A stretch of 64,000 nucleotides of DNA from Peromyscus leucopus. Lineage: Eukaryota > Chordata > Mammalia > Rodentia > Cricetidae. Made by a program: the position numbers and the translations under genes. Within the stretch, counting starts at the first letter, position 1. Each line of letters opens with the position of its first letter. The notes beneath the pieces are model-generated. The model searched no databases, had not been told where the DNA came from, and saw nothing but the letters and a program-made list of their open reading frames with translations. Below are positions 36,651 through 49,129 of this stretch, one piece after another. Location: contig NC_051063.1 of the NCBI RefSeq assembly GCF_004664715.2, forward strand, positions 115,492,829-115,556,828, given 5' to 3'.

Positions 36651-36828
36651 TTTTTTTTTTTTTTTTTTTTTTTTTTGGTTTTTCGAGACAGGGTTTCTCT
36701 GTGTAGCTTTGCGTCTTTCTTGGAACTCACTTGGTAGCCCAGGCTGGCCTTGAACTCACAGAGATTCTCCTGGCTCTGCCTCCCGAGTGCTGGGATTAAA
36801 GGCGTGCGCCACCACCAACCGCCTGGCC
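36651..36828 (-). mobile_element. Young B1 SINE, antisense, with perfect TSD
   Basis: T-run of about 26, then 'ggtttttcgagacagggttt', 'ctctgtgtagctttgcgtc', 'aggctggccttgaactcac', 'gagtgctgggattaaagg' and 'cgtgcgccaccacc'. Flanked by identical 15-bp duplications 'ctagaaatgtatatc' at 36636-36650 and 36829-36843. CpGs largely retained. Confidence 0.96.
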
Positions 36829-36843
36829 CTAGAAATGTATATC

Positions 36844-39339
36844 TTAAAACACTATATTACTTGTTTAATATTTTTTAGGACTTTATATGGGGATGATTTC
36901 TCAAATCACGGAGCATATCATCATTTGCTAAATGACATGTGAGAAGAAGAATCTATTAGGGTTTTTTTTTTCTGTCTTTATTATCTTGTGGCATTTATTG
37001 GGATGTCTTAGCAGGCATCCATGGAGATGGTAAGAATTTATGATAATGCTTAATTACATTGCTTAATGAAAATGGACTATTTGTAGAATTGTTTAGATGT
37101 ATTCCGTAATACCTAGATTTTGGAGTTTCTGGCACTTTGTCAGAAGATACATTGTAATTAACTCAATAAAGTGAGCTATACAAGTGAGTTATACAATGAA
37201 AAATTGAAGGATATTGGGTGTATAGTCTAGGTAGTAGTTCACTTAGAATAGATCTCAAAGGCAGACCATGTTTTTTAATCTCCAAAAGTGATTAACAAAG
37301 TAGAAGATGAAAAAACCCAGTTCAATTTAAAATGTCATTTGATGAAAGCCCCTTTACTCTGTAATGTCCATTATTTGCCTGAAAGTTACAGGAGGCAGAC
37401 AGGCATTCCTTTTCACGAAATTTGATCATATATTTATCCGAGACTGTTAAAAGAAATACAGAAGAGTAAAGTAAAAAGGAAAGGAATGCATGTTTGCTAA
37501 AAAAAAAAATGTGCAGTGGCAACATAATCCAAGTCTTGCCTTCCATTTGTAATGATTTTTCTTGGCAGATGATTAATAACAACAGTAATACAATAAAGAT
37601 GTTTCTGTGTTTGAAAATGTAGCAGCAACCTGGTACAGACCAAGAGACAGACCACAAGGGCAAGGGGAAGGCAAGTTACTGTGGACCCAGAGACCAAAAT
37701 TCTGTTCCCACTTTCATACCTCTTAGTTTCCACGTAACCTAATTACTTGCGTCTGATTTGCTGCCCTGAGAACTCTGAGTTCTTTTCATTGCAACTTGAG
37801 TGTTCCTGTGAAAGAATTTTAGCTCTTACCTCTTAGTGGTGGACAGCAGTCTTGCTCATCCCATTTTTCTTGCTTAGTTTCTCAGTTGTGCAAAGTATGT
37901 CAGGATAGTGCTGAATGCAAAGACAATGAAGCAACACAGGCAAGTCTTAGCAGTCACTCTTTGCTTTTAAACAATAAATACAACAAGTATGGTGGTCATA
38001 ATCAAGTCTGTGAAGTCTTCACAGCATGGATAATACTGTCTGTATTGTTAGGAAAGTTGTGTATTAGGGAAGTACATACCATGAAGACAGAAAACATCAG
38101 TAGGTTGAGACCCACATCTTTATATTTTAATATGATTTTGTAGTACCTAAGTAATTGAACTAAATTTACATATTCAATACATGTTTGTTTTAACACTCCA
38201 ACTGCCCTGTCTCTCTTTGCATAGGCATATAATATAATAATTAAAAAACAGTTGGTGTTCTGTTTTTATATGATTGTAGTGGTTTTGAATAAAAATGAAT
38301 ATATTGAGTGGTATTTATTATATAATTGTAACTAAACAACTCTTCAAGATTTAACAGTTAGATGCTTTTAATAATTTTATTTATGTTACTGTGGAGGCAG
38401 AATAGAGGAGTTGAGGATATTTTTTTTATGACAGGGATTTGGAAATGCATAATAAAATATTTTTAATCCCTTTAAATTCTTTCTCTTATGCTATTGATAA
38501 AAATAATAAAACATTATTTTTTTCAGAAATTATCTTGTGAATAAAATTGAGGTTTGCTGTCTATATGCAAGAAAACGAATATGACCAGCAAAGGATGACA
38601 GACTGATCAAAGAGAGTGATGTGATGTGTGGTTAGATACATCTGCATGTCAGATGCAGGTTATAATGCTGAAAAGATGTCACATGACAACAAGCTTGTCT
38701 TTTTAAAAGGTAAAGCTTGGAAGGAGGTTCTGTACTGGTCCATCACTGACTACTTTGCCCTTTACCCCATTCCTTTAAATCCCAATGAACATGTGAAAAA
38801 GAGCATGTCTAAAACTACTGGAAGAGACCCGACACTTTGATGAAGCTCGACTCCTAGCAAATAATCTCACTATAAATAGAAATCCAGGGAAGGATAAGGT
38901 ACATTGGAGTGGCTGCTATAAGAGGGTTTGGAAGCGTTCTTGTTGGAACTCTGAAGAGACGGTCTAGGGCTCAGTAAAGATCAGGACTATTAATTAATGG
39001 GATATATTTGTAAGAGTGGAGTCATTCCCCTTAGGAATGGGAGGGAAGAGTTGGATGGCGCAAGATAACTTCATCCAAGAGTGAAAGTATTGAGGGGTGT
39101 TAAGTATTGGAAAGTCTCCATCGGCAGCTTGCTTATCTGTTCTCTCTTCATTCCCTTAGTAAACTTCTCCAGTCACCATTCCCAGCTCATGTTTACTCCA
39201 GTTTTCCTTTCTTCAGAGAAGAGTTAACCCCATAACTGCAAAGGACATTTTCTTTACGTATTCATTTATGTTCATGCACACATGCTCACCTGATTGTGTG
39301 TAGTGCTCTAGTTTTCACCGTGAACAATACGAAGTCAAT
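36844..39339 (+). other. Intron, repeat-poor tract
   Basis: About 2.5 kb with no transposable element I can name. 37330-37740 is balanced in composition and looks constrained (inference). 38620-38840 contains a 70-codon chance frame. Confidence 0.5.
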
Positions 39340-40085
39340 ATTAAGAGACATTTGAAGGAAATTAAACACTACAAAACAGAAGGCTCAGGTTGAATAAACA
39401 TTTGATCTTAGAAAAAACACAAAATTCAGAAATAGGCTAAAGCCCCTCCAATAAATTTTTAAAAATAATTTTGAAAAGTAGTAGCAGTTATTAAACAAAA
39501 TAGTTACAGAAATAAAAGATGTTCTTAGAAATAAACAAAAATGATTGATTAAAAAAAGCTATGACAAAGAGGTAGGAAGATAGAGCTAAGGTTATTGTCA
39601 CAAAAGGAGAACAGAAGGTGGAGATGTGAGACATGGAAAGCTAGGAAAAGAGAAAATGGAGTATACTGATGAGTTGGAGTTTAGGAGAGAGAAAATAAGA
39701 TGGGGGGGAATAGTAATTAGATAATTGGGTATAATTTCCCTGAATGAAGAAAGCCTTTATTTATTTATTTTTTTTTGCACATTGTAAAATAGATTGAATG
39801 TTGAACAAGATGAATGAAAAAACAGACTTATTTGTCACATTCAGGTTGGGCTTTAGAACTGTAAGGTATAGGAAACTTTTTGGAAGCATCTAGAGAAAAT
39901 ACAGATGTAATCAAATTAGCAGTAGTAAGTCTTGAAAACCAATGTCTGTAGTTCTGAAGGAAGATGGTTTCTAACCTGGAATTCTATGAGCAGGGAAACT
40001 GATGCTTAATGTGCATGAAAGAGGGGCACTTTCAGACAGTGGAGTTTACTTGTCATCTAGTCTGTCTTGGAAAAAAAAAAAAGCA
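39340..40085 (+). mobile_element. Possible ancient L1, sense
   Basis: Purine-rich on the + strand with L1-like phrases ('gaaaatacagatgtaatcaa', 'gaaaagagaaaatggag'). Divergence is high and boundaries are unclear; a run of A ends it. Confidence 0.35.
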
Positions 40086-40694
40086 AAACCAAAAAACTCA
40101 TTTGAGAGTCCAACAAAATGGAAAGGACCCCCTAACCCTCCAGGAAAGAGAGAGAAGACTGGATCTTAGAGATAGCTAGCTGTGTGCCAAATACTGAGAC
40201 AAGCTGCTTCAAGTTCAATGAATCCAGAAAGGTCATGATCCAGTGTCTGTTTCATGATTGAAAATCCATGATTAAGGATAGAGAAATGCAATGGTGTAAT
40301 AAAAAAATGTTTATGGAAACAATCAGAAAACAGAAAAGCAATGAAAAACTCCAGAGAAGCAAAGAGCTGCGTAGGAAGGTGATGGTCCAAATACGAAAGC
40401 GTGTGGTTGATTTCGAGTGGTTGCTCGACAGCTGAGAAGGCCTTTGTGTAAAGCATTTTGCAGTGACTCACAGTTCCTGTTTGCTACACCTAGTGTACAG
40501 GTATATGAGCTTATGGATTCTGAACCTTATATACCTAGAACTTCAAATATTAAATTTCGAATAGTTTTTAATTTTTGCATCATTCAAGTGGACAAAGTTT
40601 AGAATGCTTAATTATAACTTCAGAACAAGCTGTAAGTATAAAGCCATTATATATTTATATTTATACTTATATACACATTTGGCTATATTCTTAT

Positions 40695-40696
<2 letters not shown>
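40086..40696 (+). other. Intron, unassigned
   Basis: No named repeat; AT-rich tract at 40640-40690 leading into the GT run. Confidence 0.45.

Positions 40697-40738
<42 letters not shown>
40697..40738. repeat. (GT)n microsatellite
   Basis: Twenty-one GT units, followed by a short tandem 'atttatcagac' occurring twice (40739-40760). Confidence 0.97.
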
Positions 40739-40740
<2 letters not shown>

Positions 40741-40764
40741 TTATCAGACATTTATCAGACAAAA

Positions 40765-40985
40765 GCTGGGGAAATTGGGTTGCTGAAGTGGCTCAGATGG
40801 TAAAGGCATTTGCAGGTAATCCTAATGACTTGAGTTTTCCCCCCCACCCCCGAACCCACATGTTGGAAGGAGAGAACTGATTCCTAAACTTTGTTCTTTG
40901 ACCTCTACATATATGTGGAAGTACATGTACATGTGTGCACGCGAGTGTGTGCGCACACATACACACACAGACAAATGGAATAACA
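40765..40985 (+). mobile_element. B3 SINE, sense
   Basis: 'ctgaagtggctcagatggta' (tRNA-like A box region), 'aaaggcatttgcaggtaatc', 'gagaactgattcctaaac' and a 3' CA-rich end 'gcgcacacatacacacac'. A C-run lies at 40840-40850. Confidence 0.75.
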
Positions 40986-41044
40986 AATTTTAGAACAGAG
41001 CTGGGAAGAAAAGAAAAGTGTCAGTGAGATGGCAGCATTTTTGA

Positions 41045-41150
41045 AATTCTTCCCTCATACATTACATCCTGCCTGCGGTTTCCCTCCCTCCACTCCTCCC
41101 AGCTCCTCCCTACCCCCCTCAGAAAAGAGCAGGGATATTATCCCAGGGAT
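41045..41150 (-). mobile_element. L1 3' end fragment, antisense
   Basis: 'attacatcctgcctgcggtt', a pyrimidine-rich middle, then 'ctcagaaaagagcagggata' mirrors the sense L1 end at 13830-13960. Confidence 0.65.
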
Positions 41151-41244
41151 ATTAATGGAAGCATTTTAAGTTGTGTTAATATCCTTTTATATACAAGGGA
41201 GTCAGTATATGACTGAAGTTAATAGATGACGAAATAGGAGTTTT

Positions 41245-41425
41245 GAGTGCTGGAGAGATGGCTCAGCAGCCGAGAGCTATTGCCGCTCTTATAGATAGAG
41301 GCTGAGTTAAATGTCCAGCATCCCTGTCAGCTGTCTCACAACGCTGCTCGGGGTTCTGTGGGCACCTGCACTAGTGCGCATCACCACCCCATAATTGAAA
41401 ATAGGAAAGTCTTAAAAAAGGAAAG
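41245..41425 (+). mobile_element. B2/B3-type SINE, sense
   Basis: Starts 'gtgctggagagatggctcag', the tRNA-derived head of the B2/B3 group, followed by 'cagcatccctgtcagctgtc' and 'gttctgtgggcacctgcact'. Confidence 0.75.
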
Positions 41426-41429
41426 AGAA

Positions 41430-41527
41430 ACATGGATTGAGCATGGTGGTGAATGCCTGTAATTGCAGTACTAGGGAGGTGGAGGCAGGAGGATCATCGT
41501 TGTCAAGGCAGCCTGAGATCTATAGTT
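41430..41527 (+). mobile_element. B1 SINE fragment, sense
   Basis: 'tgagcatggtggtgaatgcc', 'tgtaattgcagtactaggg' and 'ggaggcaggaggatcatc'; 3'-truncated. Confidence 0.8.
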
Positions 41528-42004
41528 TTTAGCTTTTTTACCTCCGGCCTGTGGCCTGCCTCTTTAAAGTGTATTAGTACTCACCTTTGCTTTTGTACTT
41601 CTGCTGTACATTGCACCTGCTACTTTGAAGGTCTGCAAACTGTGCAATGATTTAAATGTAGTGATTCTACTGGAATGATTTTTCTAGTAATATTTTATAT
41701 TTAGTTGACTTTAGATAACTAAATTTAGAAATATTTTTGACTAGAATATTTGTGATTCATTTTCTGGGAATACTTATTTATAAGAAAAGTTTACTTTTAT
41801 TTTCAAATGTTTGCTTTATAGTATAAAGTATGTTTTATGCACATAGCATTTTCAATAGAGTTTCTGTATTTTAATTCATTATGAAAATGCTTGAGTCTCA
41901 ATCGAGAAGATTTCAGGGAAAGTTATGGCATAGTCTTAAAAGCTTGTCAACTTTAAATTTATTGGTATAGAGTTTGGCATTTGAGAATTTTTATCTCATC
42001 TATT
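41528..42004 (+). other. Intron, unique AT-rich
   Basis: No named repeat, no coding signal. Confidence 0.5.
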
Positions 42005-42178
42005 TATATTTGTGTGTATGTATGTGTGCATATGCACACATGCTGGCACTGTGTGCATATGGAGGTTGGAAGCAACTTGCAGAGTGAGTTGTATCTTTCT
42101 ACTATGTGGTCCCAAGAATTGAACTTAGGTCATCAGATGTGGCAGCATTTACCCATTGGTCCACCTTATCAGCTCAAG
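42005..42178 (-). mobile_element. B3 SINE, antisense
   Basis: 'gtgcatatgcacacatgctg', 'atatggaggttggaagcaac', 'tgtggtcccaagaattgaac', 'taggtcatcagatgtggc' and 'tacccattggtccacc'. Confidence 0.8.
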
Positions 42179-42322
42179 TTTTGTTAAACATGCTAATGAA
42201 CAAAACCAAAATATCACTATATATATCTTAATATGATAGATTCAAGATTTTAGTTCTATTAGCATTTAAATCTGTGGGTGAAAAAAAAGAGACTTAAAAC
42301 TTACTTTCTAGCTGTTACTCTT

Positions 42323-42478
42323 TTTTTTTTTTTTCTTGAGACAGGGTTTCTCTGTGTAGTTTTGGTGTCTGTCCTGGATCTTGTTCTGTAGACTAGGCTG
42401 GCCTAGAACTCACAGGGATCCGCCTGGCTGTGCCTCCTGAGTGCTGGGATTAAAGGCGTGCGCCACCACAGCCCGGCC
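42323..42478 (-). mobile_element. B1 SINE, antisense, with TSD
   Basis: T-run then 'cttgagacagggtttctctg', 'gtgtctgtcctggatcttg', 'actaggctggcctagaactc', 'gtgctgggattaaaggcgtg'. Flanks 'ctagctgttactctt' (42308-42322) and 'ctagttgttattctt' (42479-42493) match at 13 of 15 positions. Confidence 0.94.
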
Positions 42479-42493
42479 CTAGTTGTTATTCTT

Positions 42494-43565
42494 AAATGTT
42501 CATTCTGTTATGTAGTTTCCACCACCCTCTCTAGTCAATGGTGTATATATCATATGTGTATATATGTTTATATATGGCATAAATGCATACTTCGTCATAG
42601 TTTGGAATATAAAATTCTATTTTTTGTATACCTGAAATTGACTGAATTCATTTAGATGATTGTGGGCCTTTACAGTTTTATTATGTTTAAAAGAAAACAG
42701 TGACATTGAAGACCTCCCTTCTCTAACATGTGGTTTCAATTTGCATTTTAATCAGAGTATGGAAGTCATTACTCTGACATCTGAAACCGAGGTAGCCGTA
42801 AAAGTTATCACTCACAGGGCAGCAGACACAGTTTATTTTGTGTTTATTACTGGGTGGCCCTCTTGAAACTTTCCTGAACCTAATTGGATACAGATATTAG
42901 AAAATTAAATTAATTATTTAAATACCATTAAATTATGACATTTATTTTGGATGTATTTAGTTGAATTGTCTTAACAGGATTGATACAAATGAATGTTAAG
43001 ATTATGACATGCATGTTCAGACATCTACTTGATAGTAGTTCCAGTAGATTTCTAGTAGTTATTTTCTGCCTAATTTGTACATAATACAAATAAATCATTA
43101 ATTTTGTTCTTTCCATTACACCTAGTTTCCTCATAACTGAAGACTGGTGTAATATAATTTATTTCACAGAGGCATCAGACTATTATTGATAATTTCTTTA
43201 TCTATTGCTATGCTTTTGACAAATCTTGATTTATTTCAAAACTTTAAGCTGTTTCACATGATAAAAAACTCTAGCTCCTTGGTTTTCGTTCATTGACTTT
43301 TCTTAGTCAGTAATTATTTGGCCACATTTCCTTGGTATTCAGCAAATCTCCTTGGAAGTTGATCATTCCTGCTCTAGGCATTGAAGCACAGGCCCAAGAA
43401 TCGTCAAGCCTTGGTTTTTAGATCCAGGTGGCTGGTTTTGCCCTCTCTGTAAGTCATGTGATTTTCATGGCCGTGTTCTAGTAAAACTTTGTTTATGGAA
43501 ACCTAAACTTGAAATTTTATAATTTTCACATGTCAAGAGAAATAGCTTCCTTTTGTTTTTTATTA
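42494..43565 (+). other. Intron, unique AT-rich
   Basis: About 1.07 kb, no named repeat. TA-rich at 42540-42580. Confidence 0.5.
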
Positions 43566-44015
43566 TTAGAGGTATTTGTGTCATTCGGGGCTGTCATAGC
43601 AAATAACCACACAAATTAAGTGGCTTGAAACAATAGACATTTATTTCTTCTTGGTTTTAGAGGTTAAAAGCAGCATGTTGCATGATCTTGCTACCTCTGA
43701 AGTCTTAGGATTGGGGGTCCTCCCTGCACTCTTCCAGTTTCTTGCAACAATTGATGTCTCTGGCTTACCACTGCATTATTCTAAATCTGCTTCAGTCATG
43801 ACACTGTCTTCTGGTCTATGCCTGTATGATTTTGTAAATGAACTCCTTTTCCCTCTCACATAAAGCTACTGGTAAGTTATTAGATTAAATGCCCATTTTA
43901 ATACAGTACAACTTTAGCTTTTATACCTACAGAGATCCTGTTTCCATTAAGTTTACATTCACACATCCTGGGATTATACTTATTTCACTGGGACAGTATC
44001 TAACCCAATAGCCAA
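43566..44015 (-). mobile_element. MLT1-type MaLR LTR, antisense
   Basis: Reversed MLT1 order: 'ctgtcatagcaaataaccac', 'aattaagtggcttgaaac', 'aatagacatttatttcttc', then 'agatcctgtttccattaag' and 'ttcactgggacagtatct'. Ancient. Confidence 0.7.
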
Positions 44016-44424
44016 CTTTAAAAATAATATAAAAGCTATTCCTAGTGTGTGTGCCTTGCAGAATTTATAATAAGACAGACTTAGGCATCTATTTTCGGAC
44101 AATTGCTGGAGTAGTTGACTTTGATTTATTCTTTCATTAAACTCATATTCTTATTTGGAAACAGGGTGTGAATTAACATTTACTGAATGAGCCCTTAGTG
44201 AAGCTTTGTGTTTTTAACATCTTCCATTTTGTTGAATTTTCAAGTGGCAGCTCATGAAACAGACTATTTTTGAATTTAGTCACTCTGACTCACAAATGGT
44301 GAATTTAAGATTTGAATCCATACCTGACACCAAATGACAGAACTTCTCTCTTTCCTGCTCTCTGTGTGGTTTCTTTCTGTAGCACTTGGGAGTAGGTCCA
44401 TGTCCTAGTTACAGTACGTGCAGC
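44016..44424 (+). other. Intron, unassigned
   Basis: 44230-44345 ('ggcagctcatgaaacagac', 'caaatggtgaatttaagatt') weakly resembles a MIR. Otherwise unique. Confidence 0.35.
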
Positions 44425-44815
44425 TCTAATTTCATTTCTGTTTCAGTGATAAAACATCCTGACCAAAGCAACTTTGGAGAGGAAAGGGTTTATTTGCTTT
44501 ACAATAGCAGGTCACAGTCCTTCGCTGAGGTAAAGTCTAGGCCGGAACTCAAAGCATCACATCCATGATCTAAAGCAGAGAGAAACAAATGCCCATGTTG
44601 CTGCCTTGCTTCTGCTTCCGGCTTTCTCTTGTTCTTCATAGACCAGGACCCCTTGCCTAGGGAATGGGCCAAGTCTTTCTATACCAATTAACAATCAAGA
44701 CAAACTCCCACAGATATGCCCATGGACTAAAATGACGAAGATAATTATTTAATGGGCATATTGTCTGAGGTGATTCTAGGTTGTGTCAAGTTGATCATTA
44801 ATGCCAACCATCACA
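44425..44815 (-). mobile_element. MaLR-type LTR, antisense
   Basis: 'gtgataaaacatcctgacc', 'aaagcaactttggagagg', 'aaagggtttatttgctttac', then 'agaccaggaccccttgcc' and 'gattctaggttgtgtcaagt'. Same family as 96-488. Confidence 0.65.
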
Positions 44816-45234
44816 GTCCATAAACTTAAATGTCTTGTTCTAGCTCTTCACTGGCATGATTTCAAATTCCTTGTTAAATATCTCATATAGTTGCTTTGGC
44901 TTTAAAATAGAAGCACATTTAGGTAGTGTAAACAAAAGTTGGAATTAAGTACAGGGTATTTACATGGCACTCAGAATTGATGGCCAGTTCTGGAGAAAAC
45001 TGGATTTTAGGGATAGCCACATAGACCTTTTATATGACATTACCATCCCTGCCCTGACACCCTTCTTTTAACTTCCAATTTCTACCCTTGGGAGGGATGT
45101 AGATGTTTCGTACATATAATGTGTTGTTATTTCTTGGTCATTTGCCTGTTACAAAGACAAATCAACATTTAGAGATGTTGTCTATGTTCAGCAGGTTCCT
45201 GGCACCAATCTCATCTTCAGTTTTCTGGACTCAC
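44816..45234 (+). other. Intron, unassigned
   Basis: Nothing recognised; no coding signal. Confidence 0.45.
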
Positions 45235-45320
45235 ATGTCTTCCACAAATTGTCCTCTGACCTCTACATGCATGCTGTGGCATGTGCCTCCCCCAATAAAC
45301 AAACAAACATATAAATATTT
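45235..45320 (+). mobile_element. B3/B4 SINE 3' end, sense
   Basis: 'aaattgtcctctgacctcta', 'catgcatgctgtggcatgtg' and 'cccaataaacaaacaaac' form the 3' end and tail of a tRNA-type SINE. Confidence 0.65.
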
Positions 45321-45800
45321 CTCCAGATTATATTGTGTTTTGTTCACACATAGCATCAGTCCATTGATTTCTAACAGGCATCTCCTTCCTTCAGTCCTCT
45401 TCCTTTTTCCTTCTTTCCTCCTATCTCACCCTTGTTCCAGGTGACTTCCAGTGGTTGGAACAGAAAGCACACCAAGGTCAATCTGTGTCTTGCTGCTTCC
45501 ATGTTGCTGTTTGTTTTACTTCACGAGTATCTATTCAGTACTTGGTATATTCCCAACACTGTTGTAGGTTTGTGCTGTGGTGCAAATAAAGTCGTCAATG
45601 CACCTGCCTTTCTGGAGCTTACATTAAAAAAGAAAAACAGAACAATAATCAGATTAAGTTAGGAAAAAAAACTCAGAAGAGGCATTGGCTGGCAAATAAG
45701 CAGATATGTGCCAAGTCTCATTGGTGAGAGGCTGGGGTTTTGTTGTTCTGAGGAAGTAACACTGCATAGGCCTCAGTGATGGGAGGAGATAGGTGTTTGT
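45321..45800 (+). other. Intron, unassigned
   Basis: 45500-45700 shows faint MIR/L2-like text ('cagtacttggtatattccca'), not firm. Confidence 0.35.
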
Positions 45801-45801
<1 letters not shown>

Positions 45802-45844
<43 letters not shown>

Positions 45845-46010
45845 CATGCGTGTGTGCATGAGGGGTGTGTGTGTATGTACAGCCAGGCTACAGAGTACAC
45901 GTGGGGGTCAGAAGACAACTTGTGGGAGACAGCCATGGGGATAGGAATCATGTCTCAGTCTGGGTGTTATGTGTCTTTAACCCACTGGACTATCTAGTTG
46001 GCTTAGGACC
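45802..46010 (-). mobile_element. B3-like SINE, antisense, with (GT)n
   Basis: A (GT)n run at 45802-45841 leads into 'cacgtgggggtcagaagac', 'aacttgtgggagacagcc' and 'taacccactggactatctag'. Confidence 0.75.
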
Positions 46011-46466
46011 CAAATCTTGAAAAACCTTTGGTAAACTTAAGTTAAAGGTCCTACATGGGAAGAAGTTGGCTCATTTTGTTTATGCTCAGAGTCACTGGTA
46101 GACTTTGGGGTTGGAAAGAAAGGCAAAAGACCAATCATATTTAAGGCATTGAGAACCATGGTAAAGTATTTAGCTTTTCAGTGTATTAGGAGACCATTGG
46201 AGATTAAGGATGCAAGTGATGTGGTATGACTTATATTTTAAAGCAGTTATTCATCTAGTAAGGGCAGGAGTAATTATAGTGTGTGAGCAATTTTCCAGGG
46301 ATCTCCAAGTCCATCTTTTCTCAGGCTACTGCTGTGAATTGTAAGAGACCCAAAGTGTTTATGTATGTATAATTGTCTCTTGAACTCAATTTGAGTTTCA
46401 TACATGTTTATTTAGATAAAATACATATTGGCTAACATGTAAAATTTATATTAATGTATTTTATTC
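46011..46466 (+). other. Intron, unassigned
   Basis: 'ttggaaagaaaggcaaaaga' and 'gtgtattaggagaccattgg' recall ancient L2/MIR-type text; weak. No coding signal. Confidence 0.35.
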
Positions 46467-46664
46467 TCTTTAAAAAATGTTTATTTTTTATGTTTATATG
46501 CATTGGTCTTTTGCCTGCATGTAAGTCTCTGTGAGGGTGTCGGAACCCACTGGAGCTGGAGTTACAAATAGCATTGAGCTGCCATGTTGGTGCTGGGACT
46601 TGAACCCTGGTCTTTTGGAAGAGCAGTTAGTGCTCTTAACTACTGAGCCATCTCTCCAGCCCTT
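46467..46664 (-). mobile_element. B2 SINE, antisense
   Basis: Reversed B2: 'gctgccatgttggtgctgg', 'gacttgaaccctggtctttt', 'ggaagagcagttagtgctc' and 'taactactgagccatctctc' closing with 'cagccc'. Confidence 0.92.
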
Positions 46665-49129
46665 GTATTTTATTCTTAACAGAACAAATTTTGCAGTCAT
46701 TTCCTGGAATTTATACTTTTTCTCTCTTTGTTACTTCCACCATGCCTTTCTCAGTTTTTAAGAAACAGTATTGTATTGATATCTGCAGTAAAGCACACTC
46801 TAGCACATTTTGCATGTAGTAGTGAAAATATTAGAATAACTTCTTTGTTTATAGAATTTATCCTGAATTGTATCCCAGTACCGTATTGGTTGGAAAGCAA
46901 GGATGAATTATAGCTGGTGTAGTCTTAGCTGTTCCTAATTGTGGGAATGCCTGTTAGGTCATTTTAGGGGTCATGAGGCAAGAAGGTTGTAGCTGTGTTC
47001 CAGATGCACTTTAGCCATTTTATGTTCATTACAGTCAGAATCTTCAAGTTACAACAGTTTAGGAATGTAATTTGGACTTTCATAATGCAAGGCAAAAATA
47101 GCATGTTAATTCATAGAATCAATAAAATGTTTTGTTATTCACATTGAAGAATAGGTTATAACATCTTTATTAGTAGTTATTAAAACATGATTTTCATAGC
47201 TGTGTTTTAGAAGTATAAATAAATGTTTCTTTTTATATATGAAGTAGCATTAGAATGTATTTTTTATTTTGACCTTATATTTTAAAACCTTTTATTAAGT
47301 TGATGACATTATTTATCTTTTGTTTAAAATTGACTGTAATTTAAATAATTTTATTACTTTATAATGAAAAAGTTCATATGCTACATTTTGCTTTTTTAAA
47401 TAAAAGTAAGTTTAATTGTTTCTAAAAATGTATAGATTTAGAAATGCTAGTCATTTTGTCTTTACTAACACTTTATATGTGTATATATGTTTATGTATAT
47501 ATACATATATACATATACATACACACACATATATATGCATGCTTGCAGTAGAAAGGAATTCATTGACTATATTGTTAGGCTATGATAGTAAAAATATTTT
47601 TTGGTGTTAAAAATTGTTAACAAAGTGAAGTTCCTGTCAACTCCAGAGTGTGGCCATTCAATAGGACTGGAAGAAAATATTGCATTTAGAGAATATTGAT
47701 TTTTAATTACTAAGTAGACATATGTACTGTGTGTGTTTACAAAATTTATTTTTGTATTCTAAATTCTTGCTAGTGTAATTTTATAATAGAAATAAAAATC
47801 AGCAGCAAGGAAGATGAATGCCGGGGATGTGCTGGAAGGCTGTGGCATTAGGGGAAGTGCCTGGAGCTGCCATCATCTCAAGCATACAGGTAGAGACAGG
47901 TGTAGGTGGAAAAGGCTGAGTGCCCTTAGGACGCAGCAAGGAGCAGTGTCCATCTTTTCCAACCCCTGTTGACTTTGTTAAGTCTGTAACAAGGTAATCC
48001 TGTTCCTTTTGACTTAAGCTAAAGAGTTCTCTATTGCAGCACTCTTTATAGGCTGTGAAACAGTGTAGATTGGTGCCTGAGGATAATAGTTAGCATTATG
48101 GTCAGTTAGTGTGCACTAACCAGTGAAGTGCCTGCCACACTTGCAAATCAGCTTCAATGACAACAATACACTAAAGACTCCATTCATTCTCCTGTGCCAT
48201 GGGGACAGCCATATGGCCTCCATCAGCCAGACCCGGTGGGCTAATGAAATTCATGGTCTTCAGGTTTTGCCACCTGTATTCAAGTTTTGGGAACTTGACT
48301 TTTTCTCTTTATGGGCTTCTCTGTTTTCTCTTTCCCCCATTTTCTGTACAAAACTGAACTTGTATAATTCTTTACCTCAGTTAGCAGTGAGTGGTAGTTC
48401 AATAGAGTATACCAGAAAATTGTTAAGTAATTAACAAATAGATATTTAATATGCAGGCTACTTTAACACAGCAGTGAGTGATAATTTAGTAGAATATATG
48501 GGCGCATAATTGAGTAGCTAAGTAAAAAATATGTATATATGTATACAGTACAGTTCAAGGTACTGATCTTCAGTAAAGTAAATTTTCTTGAGTTCAAGTA
48601 AGGGCACCAGAAACTTTAGTTTCTCCCTGTGTGGGAAACAGATATAGTAAAGCATAAGGTGAATTTTTGTCTCTTCCCCCTCCCCCCACCCCGCTTCAGC
48701 ATCTATCTTATTTCTGTTCTCCAGGTGCTTTTCCTTATAAGTTTCTCATGTTTGGACATATTTGCAACTTAATATAAATATTTAATGAAAAAAATGAATG
48801 TCCAGCAGAGGAAATAATGTAACTGTGGGTTCAGACATGTTAGAAGCAATGTAGGTTCAGGGAAGTGGCGTTGAGGTGGGACCAACTTGCAGCTTTTCTT
48901 AAGTCCAAATAGGCAAATTTTACTGGAGCTGTGCCAATGAGTATCCCAGCTACCTGCTTGTGCTAGATCTAGAGTCTCACTTTGGTTTTTTCATGTCCAC
49001 CTCCAGGTCTCCCCCCACCCCCGAATTAATAGAGAATTGGCTGTAGGTCTGGTTTTATAGTCTAATGAAACTCTTGGTTTCTGACTTATTAGATTTCTTT
49101 CTTTTTTTTCCTCTTTCCTTTTTTTTAGT
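46665..49129 (+). other. Intron, repeat-poor tract
   Basis: About 2.5 kb without a named element. TA/CA-rich at 47470-47540. No coding signal on either strand. Confidence 0.5.

Noticed and set aside
38628..38840. 70-codon frame, possible processed pseudogene
   Set aside because: No similarity recognised, no A-tail or flanking duplication.
41245..41425. tRNA-like head of a SINE
   Set aside because: The 'ggctcag' A-box-like sequence belongs to a B2/B3 SINE, as do those at 40765, 46467 and 51979; none has a full tRNA cloverleaf.
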